This document shows positions 12,472 to 25,090 of a stretch of DNA of 64,000 nt, in pieces. The stretch covers positions 35,947,299 through 36,011,298 of the forward strand of contig OX328099.1 of NCBI GenBank assembly GCA_946811185.2. The letters are read 5' to 3'. The translations under genes were made by a program, and so were the position numbers. The stretch's first letter is position 1, and every line of letters begins with the position of its first letter. The notes below the pieces were generated by a model, which saw only the letters and a program-made list of their open reading frames with translations, did not search any database and had not been told where the DNA came from. This DNA comes from Hippopus hippopus. Taxonomy: Eukaryota > Mollusca > Bivalvia > Cardiida > Cardiidae.

Positions 12472-13021
12472 GGACATTTAGTCTTAGCGCCAATGTCAGT
12501 CCACAGCTGTTACCGTGAAATTATTATACTGCAAAGAAATTTCTCGCGATCTGATTGGATAAAAAATCCGAACATATATTCCTGTACACTGGCAAAATCC
12601 ACGTAAAACCAGTTTCCCTTTCGGGAGCCCTGTATACATAACTACTCATTCAACACAACGGCGTCGATCGATAAGAGCAGCCCACAAGACAAACATACTT
12701 AGAAGCCTGCATCACATTATTACTAGTTTCCCTTCATGGTTGTCATTATAGCGGAAATAATGGATTCTTTTTTGAAAATAAATGAATATAGTTTCATATG
12801 TTATCGTTTGTTGTCACTTTAAAACAAAAACACGTCAGGTAAGCAAATTGTAAAGTGTCGCAACTCATACATTGTACATAACGTTAATAGGATAACCTAA
12901 TGGTTGTTTGAGGCAACTAATGGTCGTTTACTTTTGCCACAAAATCATTAAAATGGTAGTTACTTACATTAAAGTTGTTTACAACCATGTTTAAATAAAA
13001 ATGCGTCGAATGTCTATTGCA

Positions 13022-16000
13022 GTGACATCAAGTTTTTTTTACAGATTCTAGATTTTTTACAGCTATTTTTGTACTCCTATATTGATATGGCTACTAAAAT
13101 ATAAAGATTTTAACACTAATGACTAATAAAGGTTTACTTTTCTTAATTTTTTTTTTTGTTTTGTTTTTTTTTTTTTTTTGTTAAATATGTGGACAAAAAA
13201 GCTTATTTTTGTATATAATTGTGCAAAAAACACATTGTGTGAGAGTTGTTTGAGTGTGCAAGTGACTGTGTTGATAAAGTGCTACTTTGATCTTGGTTCA
13301 ATATATAGTACTGAAACGTCAAAAGCAAAAAGGAAACGTAACATAAAGTAGGTATTCTTTTGAGGCTTCAGCACTGCAGCATTGTTCCTGTGCATGGAAA
13401 AAGAAATGCTTTTGGTTATGGGAGGTTTTGACTGATGTATTCTACAATTGTCTTAAGCCTTCGTTCATTTTCATAATTTTTTGAGCTTCTAATGATGCTA
13501 AGACTATACAAGAGGCTATTTTTCAGGCCTAATAAAAATGATTTAATATCTTTGTTTTTACATTTGTAGAAATATTTTTTTGTTTCAAGAAGTAATCTGT
13601 CTAGCTTCAGATTTGTTTCATTTGAACCCAAAAGCGCATTTTGTTTGCTTATTGACATTGACTGATCTAAATTATTAACAAGTATTGAAATGCGCTCCCA
13701 AATAGGTTTAATATTTTGACATTCATAAAATAAATGTGCTATAGTTTCTTCACATCTGTTACAGAAAGAACACGTATTTGTTTCGACCAAGTTCATTTTA
13801 AAAAGAAGCGAGTTTGTTGGAAGAATCCTGTGTATTATTCTTGTTTGAAACCATTGGGAGTATCTGTCACTTGAATATTTAAAAAACATTGCTATGTTTA
13901 ACATTCCAATTGATATTAGAGTTTGGAAAAGTGCTATTCCACTTACTGTTGCATGACGGTTTTTCGTTATTCTTTATCAGAATGTTATATGTGATTTTGT
14001 TACTACAAGACTAAATGATTATTTGATAAAAATAGCAGTTTATATTTGGGTTATGGAAACCTCGTAATGACTTATTCTTGTTATTGATGTTGTGTTCTGC
14101 AAACAGCGCTTCAATAGCAGCGCTTTAATAGCGCTGATAATGCTATAAAAATCTAAAAAGTTGATTCCGTTATTAATGGTATTTTTCATGTCGTTCCACG
14201 TTTTAAAGCTACCATCTTCATCTAGTATATCTTTAACATACCTTATTCCACCATTGTATAGAACGTGATTAAAAAAGTCCTTAGAGCCAATCATTAATTT
14301 TGCATTATAGAATAGAGGCATATTGATTAGTTCTATCCAATTTGTAAAATTACATTTTGACATATACGTCATAAGTGAGTATAAAAGGTCTTTCCAGAAT
14401 TCATTTTTTATTATTTTGCAGAGCTGTTCACAATACTTTCTGCCAGAATTGAATAGTTTATTAACATCGAAAATATTGTTGGTAAATTCGTAGCAGTCTT
14501 TGTTACCATCGGAAATGAGTTTTTTTTTTTTTATCCATTTGATTTTCATATTCAGGTTATGATTAAATAAGTCAATCATCTTTAAGCCTCCTTCTTCATA
14601 ATCTTTAATTAGCACTTTTTGTTTAATTTTATTACACGTTCCGTCCCATACAAAGTTATATAACATGTCACTTATTTTTTTTAAATAGTTATTTGATGGA
14701 GACGGAATACTTACGAATAAGTGAGTTAAGATGGGTACTAGAATACTTTTTACTACAGCTATTTTTCCAAAAGGTGTTAATTTTCTTTTTTCCAATATCG
14801 TATACAGTTACTCATGCTTTGTACTTTTGGTTCAAAGTTTAATTTTAACATTTGTTTTAGATCAACGTGAAATAAAATACCGAGTAACTTGAATTGGGTT
14901 TCTCCCTATGATAGTTTCCATTTAGTTTTTATTGATCGAGTACTATACTTCATATTACCAATCCAAATCAGTTTTGTTTTGTCAAAGTTAATTTTAAGGC
15001 CTGAAATGTGTGAAAATCTTTGTAATAAATCTAATGTACTGTTCAGCGTCTTTTGTGAGCCGTCCAGGAAGAGTGTCGTATCATCAGCGAATTGTGAGAT
15101 TAAGTATTCTTTATTTCGTATTTGTATACGTTTGATATTTTCATTATTTTTTAATTTGATATTCAGAATTTCCGTGAATAGAATAAATAGATACACGGAA
15201 ACTGGATCACCTTGACGACAGCCTCTCTTTACGGTGAAATATTCTGACAAAAAGCCGTTTAATTGTACACAAACGTCGGTATTATATAAAAATAATTTAA
15301 TCCATCTTTTAAAAGTTTCGCCGAAGTTAGAAAACTCTAGTGTCTTTTCTATGAACTTGAAAGAAATTGAATCAAAGGCTTTTTCGAAATCTATCAACAT
15401 TAAAAGATCAGGTTTATTTCTTTCATCACAATATTGCATAATATCGTACACTAGTCTAGTATTCTCGCCTATAAATCTATCTTTTAGGAAGCCAGTTTGT
15501 TCTTTTGATATGATTTGATTTAAAACTGACTTTAATCTATTTGCAATGCTGCCTGAAGCAAGTTTGTACAATACATTAAAGAGAGTAACGGGTCTCAGAT
15601 TTTTTAAAAACCGTTTTGGTTTATTTTCCTTAGGTATACATATGATTGTCCCTAATTTTATATTTTTAGAAAAAGAGTTATTAGAAAAAGCATGATTTAA
15701 GGCTCTTACAATAAACTTTCCTATTTTACACCAAAATACCTTATAAAAATCTGTCGTAAAACCATCAATGCCAGGGCTTTTATCATTTTTCTTATTTTTC
15801 AAAGTATGTGCTACTTCGTGATATTGTAATAAGCCTTCAATGCTATCTTTTTGAGCTTCGTTTAGTTTAAATGTGTTACAATTCACTAAGTCATTTTGTA
15901 GGTTAGAATCATTATCACAAGCTTGTTCAGAGTATAGATTTTTGTAATATGCTTTTAATTCTTTAAGTATTTCACTTTGGTCAAATATGTGGGAACCGTC

Positions 16001-16699
16001 TTCGTTTTCTAAGAAAGGGATTGACTTCGATGCAATATGTTGTTTTTCTAGCTTGCAAAAATATTTGGTAATTTTTTCACCGTCATCAACCCAATTTGCC
16101 CTGGATCTAATGAAAAAACCTTTCAGTTTGTTATTTCGTAAGTCCTCTAGTTCATTTTTTAACTCAATCACTTGGGCCTTATTAGTTTCATTTAAGTGTA
16201 ATTCTAGTTTTTTGATTTCGTTAAGAAGATAGTTTTCTCTGGTGTATTTTAATTTATTTTTATGGCTGGAAAAAGATATTGTTTCACCTCGAATTTCTAT
16301 TAAAAGAGTTTCGAAAAAAAGTTGGTCTTCAATTACAAATTGAATCTCGGATCGATCAATTTGAAGCACATTTTCGACATTATAAATAGGCAAACAATAT
16401 TGTTTAATAACATTATCAATTTTTGAATTTATACAATTTATATATTCTATGTCGTTTAAAAGGGAGTTGTTAAATTTCCAGTAACTCTTCCCATGAGTCT
16501 GGTTAGAAAATTTTAGCTCAAGTACTACAATAGAATGGTCAGATTTATAACTTATGTCGATATCACAGAATCTTAGGAATTGTATTATATTTTGCGTTAG
16601 TAAGAAGAAATCTAGTCTCCCTTTTTGTAAGGGATTGAATCTTTTCCATGTATATTTTCTGGAATTTCCATTTAAATGTCTAAAATGTGACATCAAGTT
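13022..16699 (-). mobile_element. 5'-truncated L1/Tx1-type LINE with 13-bp target duplication
   Basis: A perfect 13-bp direct repeat 'gtgacatcaagtt' lies at 13022-13034 and 16687-16699. Directly inside the left copy is a T-run, the poly(A) tail of a minus-strand element. The inserted body (13035-16686, about 3.65 kb) carries endonuclease C-terminus, reverse transcriptase and a C-terminal zinc finger, but lacks the endonuclease N-terminus and any ORF1, so it is 5' truncated. These are hallmarks of target-primed reverse transcription. The target is the dispersed repeat on both sides. Confidence 0.9.
13416..16686 (-). pseudogene. LINE ORF2 (endonuclease end / reverse transcriptase / zinc finger), broken
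   Basis: The longest open frame is 16726-14906 (606 codons). It shows the endonuclease C-terminal 'KSDHSIVVLEL' motif (Ser-Asp-His), then reverse transcriptase blocks: 'KSPGIDGF', 'LRPVTLFNVLYKL', 'IDFEKAFDS' (catalytic Asp), 'RGCRQGDPVS' and 'FADDTTLF' (catalytic Asp-Asp). It stops at an in-frame TAG just after the RT domain. A shift in an A-run near 14795 leads to the next frame (14795-14040), the conserved post-RT region. A degraded link follows, then 13904-13416 with a C-terminal 'CSFCNRCEETIAHLFYEC' zinc finger. The first 13 or so codons of the 606-codon frame come from the interrupted host repeat, not the LINE. Inactive. Confidence 0.88.
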
Positions 16700-16889
16700 C
16701 CTGCACCAGACTGTACCTTTTACCAAGGTTTCAGTGACGTCATTTCTCGGTGACGTCAGTTTTTATTGAATTGGGACACTCAGAAGGGAAATTCTATATC
16801 GTCAGCATACTCAATTGGGGAGCCAATAAAACAGGGAAATTTCGCTCAATACATATTGAAATGGAAAAACTTTGCAGTATAATAAATTC

Positions 16890-17033
16890 GTTGTACGGTA
16901 AGGTGGCAAGGGATCTAGAAACTTGTTCACCGCTGTGGCAAATCGTGTCGCCACCTCGCCTTCGGCTCGGGGCGACATGATTCGCCACACCCTTGAATAA
17001 GTCTCTCAGTCCCCTGCCACCGGACCGTACAAC
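16890..17033. repeat. Hairpin repeat, copy B
   Basis: Inverted-repeat unit bounded by 'gttgtacggt' and 'accgtacaac'; 'ggtggcaagg' pairs with 'cccctgccacc', and 'gtcgccacctcgcc' lies at the loop. Long but imperfect arms. It forms one end of the dispersed repeat split by the LINE. Copies A and C are at 1692 and 22547. Confidence 0.75.
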
Positions 17034-17043
17034 TAATACTGTA

Positions 17044-17310
17044 ACATGATAAACAAGTTCAGCAGCAGCAGCATTTGCAACAGCAACCATTTACAAAAGC
17101 AAAAGTAACACAGTTGAAGGGTCTAGCTCGGCAAACTAGTGGTCAGCTTTCCGAAAGTGGTGTTCCAGGGAGAGATATAAGACAGGAAGTTGAAGATGCA
17201 ATTATTTTCCTTTTCTGAGGAAATGGATCAACCTGATCCAGCATCCTTAAAAAGCAGACGCAGACGACCACTAAGACTTTTGAGACTGCATGGGGTTAGT
17301 GGTTGAGAGA
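17044..17310 (+). other. Gln-rich coding-like fragment in two frames
   Basis: From 17044 a frame opens with a Gln/His run, then a protein-like stretch ending 'VPGRDIRQEVEDAIIF' before a TGA near 17217. In the frame one base away, 'FSEEMDQPDPASLKSRRRRP' and a Leu/Arg-rich tail continue to a stop near 17305. The two read naturally as one peptide with a single shift, suggesting a decayed exon or processed pseudogene. No family recognised and no splice sites convincingly placed. Confidence 0.25.
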
Positions 17311-17455
17311 GTGAATAAAATTTATCCATAAACATAAAATGAAATTGGTTTGGCCTAAATTCTGTCTTCTTTTTCATGTTTGTTTTGATATTTATCCCAA
17401 TATTTTCATCCGTTTTCAGCATCATTCTCTGGTTTCTTTACTCCCTCGCACATGT

Positions 17456-17840
17456 CTAATTGTGTCCCTAGAGTCAAAGATGACCCTGTCCTTTGGATCA
17501 CATATCCTATCTGGAATAACATAGGGAAAAAATTAAATTCTAGGGCCTAGATATATTGCTGTATGTGGTATCAAAGGATGGTTTTTTTTTTCAAAATTGT
17601 TGAAATTGTGTCCCGGGAATCAAAAGTAGCCCTACCATGGAGGTTACCTGTTTTACATAGAGTTCTATATAACCTTTTCCCCAAAGATGATGTCTGATGC
17701 CATAAAGCTTAAACTCTTGATATTTTGTATGATGCATCATGGAATAGTCCTTTGTCACAGTTGTGCAAATTGATTTCCTAGGGTCAAAGATGGTCCTGCT
17801 CTAGGGGTCACAGGTTTTACATGTAATTTGATCAGTATCA
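17456..17840. repeat. Degenerate periodic repeat, about 150-160 bp unit
   Basis: Three diverged units start near 17456, 17607 and 17768. Each has a 'gtgtccc/ttcct...gtcaaagatg.ccct' core, then 'ggtcacaggttttacat'-like sequence. Similar in style to the periodic repeats at 34.4-36.2 kb. Non-coding. Confidence 0.5.
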
Positions 17841-17927
17841 GACCGTCATGGTCCTCTTCTTTTAAAAGATTAAGACCCAGATACTAATTGCCCTACATTT
17901 TGTATAAATTGCTGCTATTGTTAAAAT

Positions 17928-18008
17928 ATGCCGTGCCCAGTAGCTCAATCTGTAACATACATGGCTTGAGACCCGTGCGAGGCACTGGTTCGAACTCGCA
18001 GCTCTGAA
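17928..18008 (+). repeat. tRNA-like SINE head
   Basis: 'agtagctcaatctgt' (A box) and 'ggttcgaactc' (B box) are spaced as in a tRNA-derived pol III promoter, followed by 'gcagctctgaa' and a T-run. The acceptor and anticodon stems do not form a convincing cloverleaf, so this is a SINE head rather than a tRNA gene. Confidence 0.55.
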
Positions 18009-18009
18009 T

Positions 18010-21000
18010 TTTTTTTCCAAAGATTGATGAGAGTCATTGCGGTATGATTAATTCCTCTCTCACCGCTGATCATTATTTCGATAATGTTTATCAGGGAAAG
18101 CAAACGATGGCTTAGACAGAATATTGTGCTACTGGTAAAATAAATTCCAGGGAAACGCGGATAGGTGCACTGGCCGCCATAATTTTATCTGAATCAATGT
18201 TGTAAATGGTGCTGAAAACCATACAAACACTAACGTTATCCATCTTAAAAGTAGATAAAAAAAAACTAGATGTCTTACTGTAAAACAACAAAGCGTCAGC
18301 GATGAGAAAATCTAACTCTTTGCAGCAAGCAGAGACCAATCAAGATATTTAGTCAAAAAAAAAAAAAAAAGAGAAGAGAACTAGTTATGGAAAATCAACT
18401 GCTGCGTAAATAATTTACAAATTGTGTTGTACTACCTTTTAAATACCATAACCTCAATAGTTTCCTCTGAAAATACTAAGAAGTCCTAGAGCGGAAAGGT
18501 AATCCAAGTTTGTGTGTTGTGACATCTGGATTTGTTTGTGCATAAAATAAATTGTGAAAGATTTATGAAATAAATCAATAGTTGTTGTGATCTGCAAAAT
18601 TTTTCCAAATGAACACGCATAGGAAAACTCATACTGGTTAGTCTTGGATTGATAGTGTCTCACTTTTTTTCCGGTCTTAACGAAATGTTGTACATACATG
18701 TAAACAACGATTATTCCCTAATCTGTAGTCAATTGATTGTTTCATGCGAAAGACGAAACATAAATACAGGGTCTAATGAAAGTCGATTCAGACATTCTAT
18801 GAATAAGAAAAAATAACATATCATCTGGACATATGATATCCTGCATTTAAGAAACGAATTACAGAGAAATTAATCCTTCGTTCATTCAATGATGCCTCAA
18901 CACCTACCTTTGAGGGATAAGCATACATGCACATGTATAGGGGTTTAACGCTAAGGGTAGCTTTATAAAGCAGCGCACGATAAACGTTTATAACATCCAA
19001 AGTCAGTTAATTTGTCATTTTCGTCTTTTCTCTGTTGCACTTGTTTTTCTGGGTTTTTTCCAAAACGCCACGATTTTATTCATTACTAAACAGCCTTATG
19101 CCATATCGAACCAGATCCGACCAGTATCTGAATGGAAAGAAGGACTTGGATGTGTGGGCACAAAATACTGATGATCGCTAGAAAACGGTGAAAACTAGTA
19201 TGTGTCCCTTAAAATATAAAGTCGACGCGATATAACTAAAATAATGTTGAAAACGGTGCTATACACCATACGATCAATTAAATGTAAAAAAAAATAATCG
19301 TTAATACTACTTCATTTTTTGTTAATTTTTGGAATAACCAATTTGTTGGAAAAAGAAATCTGATTTCAAAAGTGACGAGCAACAAGTAAATAAAGTAGTG
19401 AAAGCTGAACTTGGTTCGTGTGTGTGTATGTGTGTGTTTTTTTTTTTTTTTTTCCGCACGACACTGACCTGTAAGTGCCTGCCATCCAGGGAACTTCTAG
19501 AAAGAGGTCAGTATCTAAAGTGCATTCTAGAAGTCGTCGGGCAGGGAACAGGAAAATTTTAAATATGTTTAGTATATTTTAGAATAAGAACTTTATAATA
19601 ACATTAATAATATTTGGTTGCATAGTGATCATTCGAATTTGCAACAGGATGAGAAAATCCCTACGAGTAATCCACCACCTGCCGTAAGGAGAGGGCATTA
19701 AATCTATGCACCGGTATTCAATGCGTTCAGTGCTTTGTAGTATCAGGTAGTTATCTATAAAGTCAAAATAAGTAGTAGATCTGGAAAGAGAACCTACTAG
19801 ACCCTAATTACCCCACAGAAGAAAATCACGAACTGAGGTTCTTGCTGAAATGTTTTGAGATATCCAAATATGTTAACCTTCTTTACCGAGAAATTGTTGT
19901 TAGTAACATTTCGATGAGAAAAAAATATTTTCGATCTTAGCAAGAGAGGTAATCGAATTGGAGGAATGAAGATCGAAAAAGTACAACTTCTCATAAAAGA
20001 AAGCCCACATAGTGACGATTAAAGATCCAACCTACGACATTTGAAATGCTGTCTGGTCTACAATCTTCACAGTTCATTGTTTTATTTGTTTATCCTAGAG
20101 GGTACAGCTTAGTACCTGTAGTTGCAGTATTTTAGGTTATTGAATCGTACATTTTATTTCGCTGTTGGTGAAAACTTTAGGTTCCATAATGTTCAACGCA
20201 TTAGAATTGCAAAATGTCTTTGCTAAATATTAAGTTGAACATTGTTATAACCGCATAAGCTGAATAGTTTACGTCATTATACAAGGATATTAATATACAG
20301 AATTAAAGAATGCAAGAATAAAGCAAATCTGCATGGATGTAGGGATTTTTTTAACCAAGCAAGAAGATAAATTAGTTATCTCCCCTGATGCAGCGTACAT
20401 GTGAATTTTCTTTTTTTTAACTGTAGTACCGTTAGGCAAAATTTACATTTTTAGAATCGAGGCTTTGAATGTTTCAAGATTGATGTTGACTAAGAACAAT
20501 TTATTGCAAGCAATGTTAGTGTCCAAAAACGAATAACAGGAATGATTTTATGCCCCAAAGTCGTGGGACCCACGATAATAGATTCGGAAGTGGTGACTCA
20601 TTCTCTTTCTGATTCTTTTTGCACTATGCTTGGTTTTATTATTTCAGACTGTAATTGGACAAACCATCGCCTTTTGTTGAAAACATCTATACTGTAGATC
20701 ATTTGGTTTGTATAAAAAACTAACGTTCTGATCAAATGCAATCAAGTAAAACATATTCTTCAAAATTCTTTTTTACGATTTACAATTTACAATAACTATG
20801 CAGAAATAAACTTTTTCACAACGTTCCATTTTCAATTTCATGTTTTAAACTTTTTTTTTTTTTTTTTTTAAACTTAATGGCAATATTTTAGCATTTTTTG
20901 GTCTAGACAACAAAAAGGAGAGACCGACAGTTGTAGAACAGCCATAAACTAAAACAAGTCGTAGTAAAACCACATGCTTTCGTAGTAATTTCATCCATAT

Positions 21001-22540
21001 TCATATCCAATAGTACTTTTGATAGACAACTAGCATAACAGTAGAAACAAACATGTTAATTTCATGTTTTAATATGCTCACCTATAAGGCCATAGCAGTA
21101 GAATTATTTGGGTAAGTACATGTATATTCCTCTATAAATTAATTTACCCTTTAAAATTATATATAGTAATTCTCAATCTTCCTAACCGAAAGTCTTTGAT
21201 GTAATTGAGAATTGATAATATAATCCCCCCAAATAGATAAATAAATAAATAAACGTGGGAAAAAAAGGTATACCTAATGAGATCAATTCCTATTTTTCCG
21301 GGATTATTTCTTGAAAGTGCCTGTATCCAAACATTTGAAAATATGTGTACGAATAAGTATTTATGAAGCTGGTTTTTCAACATGCTGGGCCTCACGTGTA
21401 AATGTTTTAAAATTTAATTGGGATAGTATACCGTTCTATTTTTTTGCACTCTCTCCACCATTTTCAGGTGTCAAAATTAACAAGGAGTTTGATGGACAAA
21501 ATCATTAAAGAAATTTTTATAATTCTTAAAATAATCATTCGCACGTGGTTTTGATAAAATAATCGTGTATGTACGACAAAATTTCCAGACACAAATTTTA
21601 GATAGCTGATATTGAATCAAATGTTAGTTTTCCTTAATGTACAAACCAGTACGAGTGTCATCGGTATCTTCCACTTCATACAGGTATTTAGCAGGCTATA
21701 CACGGCCGCTTACCTCCTGAATCACAGCACTGTGTTGTGAAAAGAATAATATTCAGGGGACATACGGTTGGCTGAACTTCAAGGGACCAGAAATCGGGCG
21801 ATACGAAGGTGAATGTAACAGTTGGACCGGGATTTCATCTGTTCCAGGGTCAAATATCAAAAATCAGAGAATGTCATGCAACCCTTTATTCATTTTCCAA
21901 AAAATATAAGGCTCCTTCGAAGCCAGATTCCGAATGATACAGCAGAAGTACATTTTTTCCCGGAGCAAGAGTGATCGCAAGTATGTCTTTTTGATGGCAT
22001 GCATGCGAAGAATTTGGATTCTCGTTTGTGAAGTCGACGAGTGCAAATGGTTCCACCCATCAGCGTATATTTAAAGATCTGTCAGGTTATTGTAATTTAC
22101 GACCTAAACTATCTTTCTTCCAAGAAACTAATATTTTCAGTGAAATTCGTAATTTGGGGGATCTGTGGTGACTACAGGGATAGGTTGCGATTCAGGAGAC
22201 GAAGTAGTACAGCACTAGTACTTAATCCCCTTTAATTTTAGAACGGTCAAAACAGTATATCATAAATCGCATTATAACACCTGTAAGTTTTTTTATGTGA
22301 TTTTAATATATTAGCCGAAAGTTATAACAGGGCACTAACATTTTTTTTTTTACAATTTTGTAAGGAGAAACTGTCGAGAACAATGTTCAGTGAAGACGTC
22401 GAGTCAGAAATGATAGGCCGTTTGAGAGAAATTTATTATTTCTTTATCGGGGATTCGTTTTTGTAAGTTAATAATGCAGTGTGCATACGAAAGCCTTTAT
22501 AAAATCGCCCGACAGGACAAAGCGCTTGTTAAATACGACT
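18010..22540. other. Long non-coding stretch
   Basis: AT-rich with several poly(T)/poly(A) runs (18354, 19439, 20849) and no gene I can support. Open frames of 60-83 codons on both strands lack domains and splice context. Confidence 0.45.
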
Positions 22541-22546
22541 TGATTA

Positions 22547-22677
22547 GTTGTTCGGTCAGGCGGCAGGGGACTTGGAAACTTGTTCACGGCTGTGGTGAAT
22601 CATGCCGCCCCGAGGCGAACATGATTCACCATTACCGTGAACAAGTTTCCAAGTCCTCTGCCACCTGACCTTACAAC
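22547..22677. repeat. Hairpin repeat, copy C
   Basis: About 50-bp arms: 'ggaaacttgttcacggctgt' pairs with 'accgtgaacaagtttcc', and 'gtgaatcatg' with 'catgattcac', around a short GC-rich loop. The best preserved of the three copies. Confidence 0.8.
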
Positions 22678-23425
22678 GAATTTATTTTACTGCAAAGTTT
22701 AAGCATTCCAACATGTATTAAGCGAAATTTCCCTGTATTATGGTCTCACGAATTGAGTACACTGACGACAATGAATTTCCCTTCTCTTCTGAGTGCCCCA
22801 ATTCAATGAAAACTGACGTCACTGAGAACTGACGTCACTGAAACCTCGGTAAAACGCGCAGTTTGGTGTATGAACTTGATGATGCCACTGCTATAGACAT
22901 TCGACGTATTTTTATTGAAACATGGATTTAAACAACTTGAAGGTAAGTAACTATGTATTTTTATGATTTTTTGGCAAAAGTAAACGACCATTAGTTGCCT
23001 CAAACGACTATTAGGTTATCCTTTAAACGTTACAACGTATGAGTTCCGACACTTTACAGTTTGCTTACCTGACGAAGGGATGGCTCGTTTAAATATCCTT
23101 GTGTATTTGTTTTAGAATGACAATAAATGATAATACATGTTACTTTATTCATTTATTTTCAAAAATATTCCATTCTTTCCGTTATAAAGACAATCATCAA
23201 GGGAAACTAGTAATAATATGGTGCAGGCTACTCAGTATGTTTATTGAGGGCGGCTCGTATCGATCGACGCCGCCAGTTGGGATGTTGTGTTGAAAGTGCA
23301 CTTATGTATACGGGGCTCCCAAAAGGTAAACTGCTTGTACGTGGATTTTGCCGGTGTACATGAATATATGTTCGGGACATATTATCCAATTAGATCGCGA
23401 GAAATTTCTTTTCAGTATAACAGTT
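22547..23425 (+). repeat. Intact copy of the dispersed repeat
   Basis: Begins with the hairpin unit (22547-22677), continues 'gaatttattttactgcaaag', a 'cactgacgtcact' block, 'gacattcgacgtatt', 'ggcaaaagtaaacgacc', 'gacgaagggatggctcg', and ends 'gatcgcgagaaatttctttt' with 'cagtata'. It provides the empty target for the LINE-split copy at 12.5-17.0 kb and matches the partial copies at 1.7 and 4.1-4.5 kb. Non-coding. Confidence 0.7.
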
Positions 23426-23639
23426 CTTTCTGTAGGCTACAGGAAGATCGATAGCCCAGCATAGGCTAACTGCCTGCTGAAATCCGTTAAGAATGAATTT
23501 CATTTCTACAATGTGACCCAATATCTATAATGGTATATTAAAGATATGAATTAGCTTTTCTAGTGGAGAGTATCCCACAAGGGAAGTAACTCTTAGTGAC
23601 GCGTTGATATCGATACATGTATTTGGCAAACGGTCTATT

Positions 23640-23900
23640 GCCCCGAGTTTTTTTTTTTTTTTTTTTTCCCAGAGCATAAAAAGTATTTCAAAGTATTAAA
23701 GCTTTTGACTTCTTTCTTCAAATACAGATAAACCCGTCAGTGCACAAGATCGGAGTTATTGTCCTTAGGTTTTTTTTTTTTTTTTTTTTTTGTCCAGAGC
23801 ATATTTACCAAAGTATGTCAGCTATTGACTCGAAACTGGGAATACAAACAGATCACATTGAGGACAAGTGCAGAGCACAAGTTCATAACTCTGTATGTTG
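23640..23900 (+). repeat. Imperfect duplication with poly(T) tracts
   Basis: Two units, each a long T-run (from 23649 and 23769) followed by 'ccagagcata', 'caaagtat' and 'ttgact' blocks, about 120 bp apart. Likely a tandem duplication; non-coding. Confidence 0.5.
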
Positions 23901-24219
23901 AATTTTTTAGTATTCCCTCTTTGTTATTTTACATTTTGGGTTTGGAAAGGGGCAGTCATTCAGTGACAAGGCACCAGATGGGGGTATTCGTCCGCTTGCG
24001 ACAGTTCTATTCTAGTGTATTTCTAATGCAAAAGGTATTCAACATTTACCAAGCCATAATTTTGTAACATTTAAACCTAGTCCAAAACAGTAAGTAAAAA
24101 AAAAAATCATCATTTTGTATCTGTTTAAATCTTCGCTTGATATTGCCCTGATAAATGGCAATGCCAAGGGAACCTTTGATGCTATAGTTCTTTGCAGAAA
24201 GCATTTTTTTAGCCTTGCA

Positions 24220-24726
24220 AGTCATACAGTGAAAGTAAAGACATATTAAAATTACTATAAAATCTCCCAGTATTGTTATCTTTTATTTCCAAATCCTTTT
24301 ATTACAATGTTAACTTATTACCTTTGGCAAAGCTACTCCTTTAAGACTGTTCTATTGTTTGATTTACTCTCCGTGTTTACTAAAACTAACCACTTAGTTA
24401 TCATAATCGATTGCACCTGTCACGTCACCCGCCATTTTTTGTTTATGCATGACAAGTTGTTTATTATCAAGTCATCGTATTTATACATCAATATAAATAC
24501 AGGTAACTATTCATATCATTTTTGTCACATTATCATGTCTTTAAGTATTCATTTTTTTAAGAATTATGAGAATTATGTATATATTGAGGGTTTTGTACTG
24601 GTGTTTATGATTGTTCAGGTCTATTTACAGAAAAACCATCTTATTACATTGACGTAGCAAGGAACTGATTCTGTTATCGTTGTTTTGCCCCTTCTGCCAA
24701 ATTAACGAACTGGCTGGCCGGCGACA
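24220..24726 (+). repeat. 5' LTR of the Gypsy element
   Basis: 507 bp, matching 31974-32438. It ends 'ggctggccggcgaca'. The expected TG start reads AG here. It contains about 42 bp (near 24354-24400) absent from the 3' LTR. Confidence 0.88.
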
Positions 24727-24727
24727 G

Positions 24728-24740
24728 TGGCGCCCAACGT
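24728..24740 (+). promoter_or_regulatory. Primer-binding site, tRNA-Lys type
   Basis: 'tggcgcccaacgt' lies 1 bp after the 5' LTR and is complementary to the 3' end of animal tRNA-Lys(CTT) including CCA. Confidence 0.75.
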
Positions 24741-25090
24741 AAAAGGTACTAGCTTGTCTACAGATGGATTGTGACAGATTTTTGAACAGCAAAATAGTAC
24801 AGACTTAGATGAGATCGTCTCAACGTCAATACCTCATGTGCACTAGTTATTCTTTTTAAACGTGAGTAGTGAGTGAAGTTCCCCCATTTGATTAAATAAG
24901 GCCTTACTAACTATTACTTCTAGCAAGAATACAGATCTGTAGTGTTTTCTTCCATACGTGATCCCCTATAGAATGCTTTCAAGAACTTTCTAGAACCAAG
25001 TGGATTCATGTACTTTCTTTCATATTTATTAAAATGTCATAATATGTTTATGCATTTTAGTGATTAAGATAACATTTGTAATTGCTTTTG

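Larger units (their letters stand above)
12500..17045 (-). repeat. Dispersed repeat (inverted copy) split by a LINE
   Basis: The segments 12500-13034 and 16700-17045 together match, in reverse orientation, the intact repeat at 22547-23425. Shared blocks are 'aaatttctcgcgatctgatt', 'catcacattattactagttt', 'ggataacctaatggt' on one side, and 'aaggtttcagtgacgtca', 'ttgaattggg' and the terminal hairpin on the other. The middle (13035-16686) is the inserted LINE. 'attatactgcaaag' occurs in inverted orientation at both ends of the family, suggesting a non-autonomous DNA element with short terminal inverted repeats. Confidence 0.7.

Noticed and set aside
17928..18008. tRNA gene candidates here and at 2460, 34080, 35450 and 60240
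   Set aside because: A and B boxes are present but acceptor and anticodon stems do not form; they are better explained as SINE heads.
24307..24657. 116-codon open frame in the Gypsy 5' LTR
   Set aside because: It lies wholly in LTR sequence and is not kept in the 3' LTR, where a deletion breaks it.
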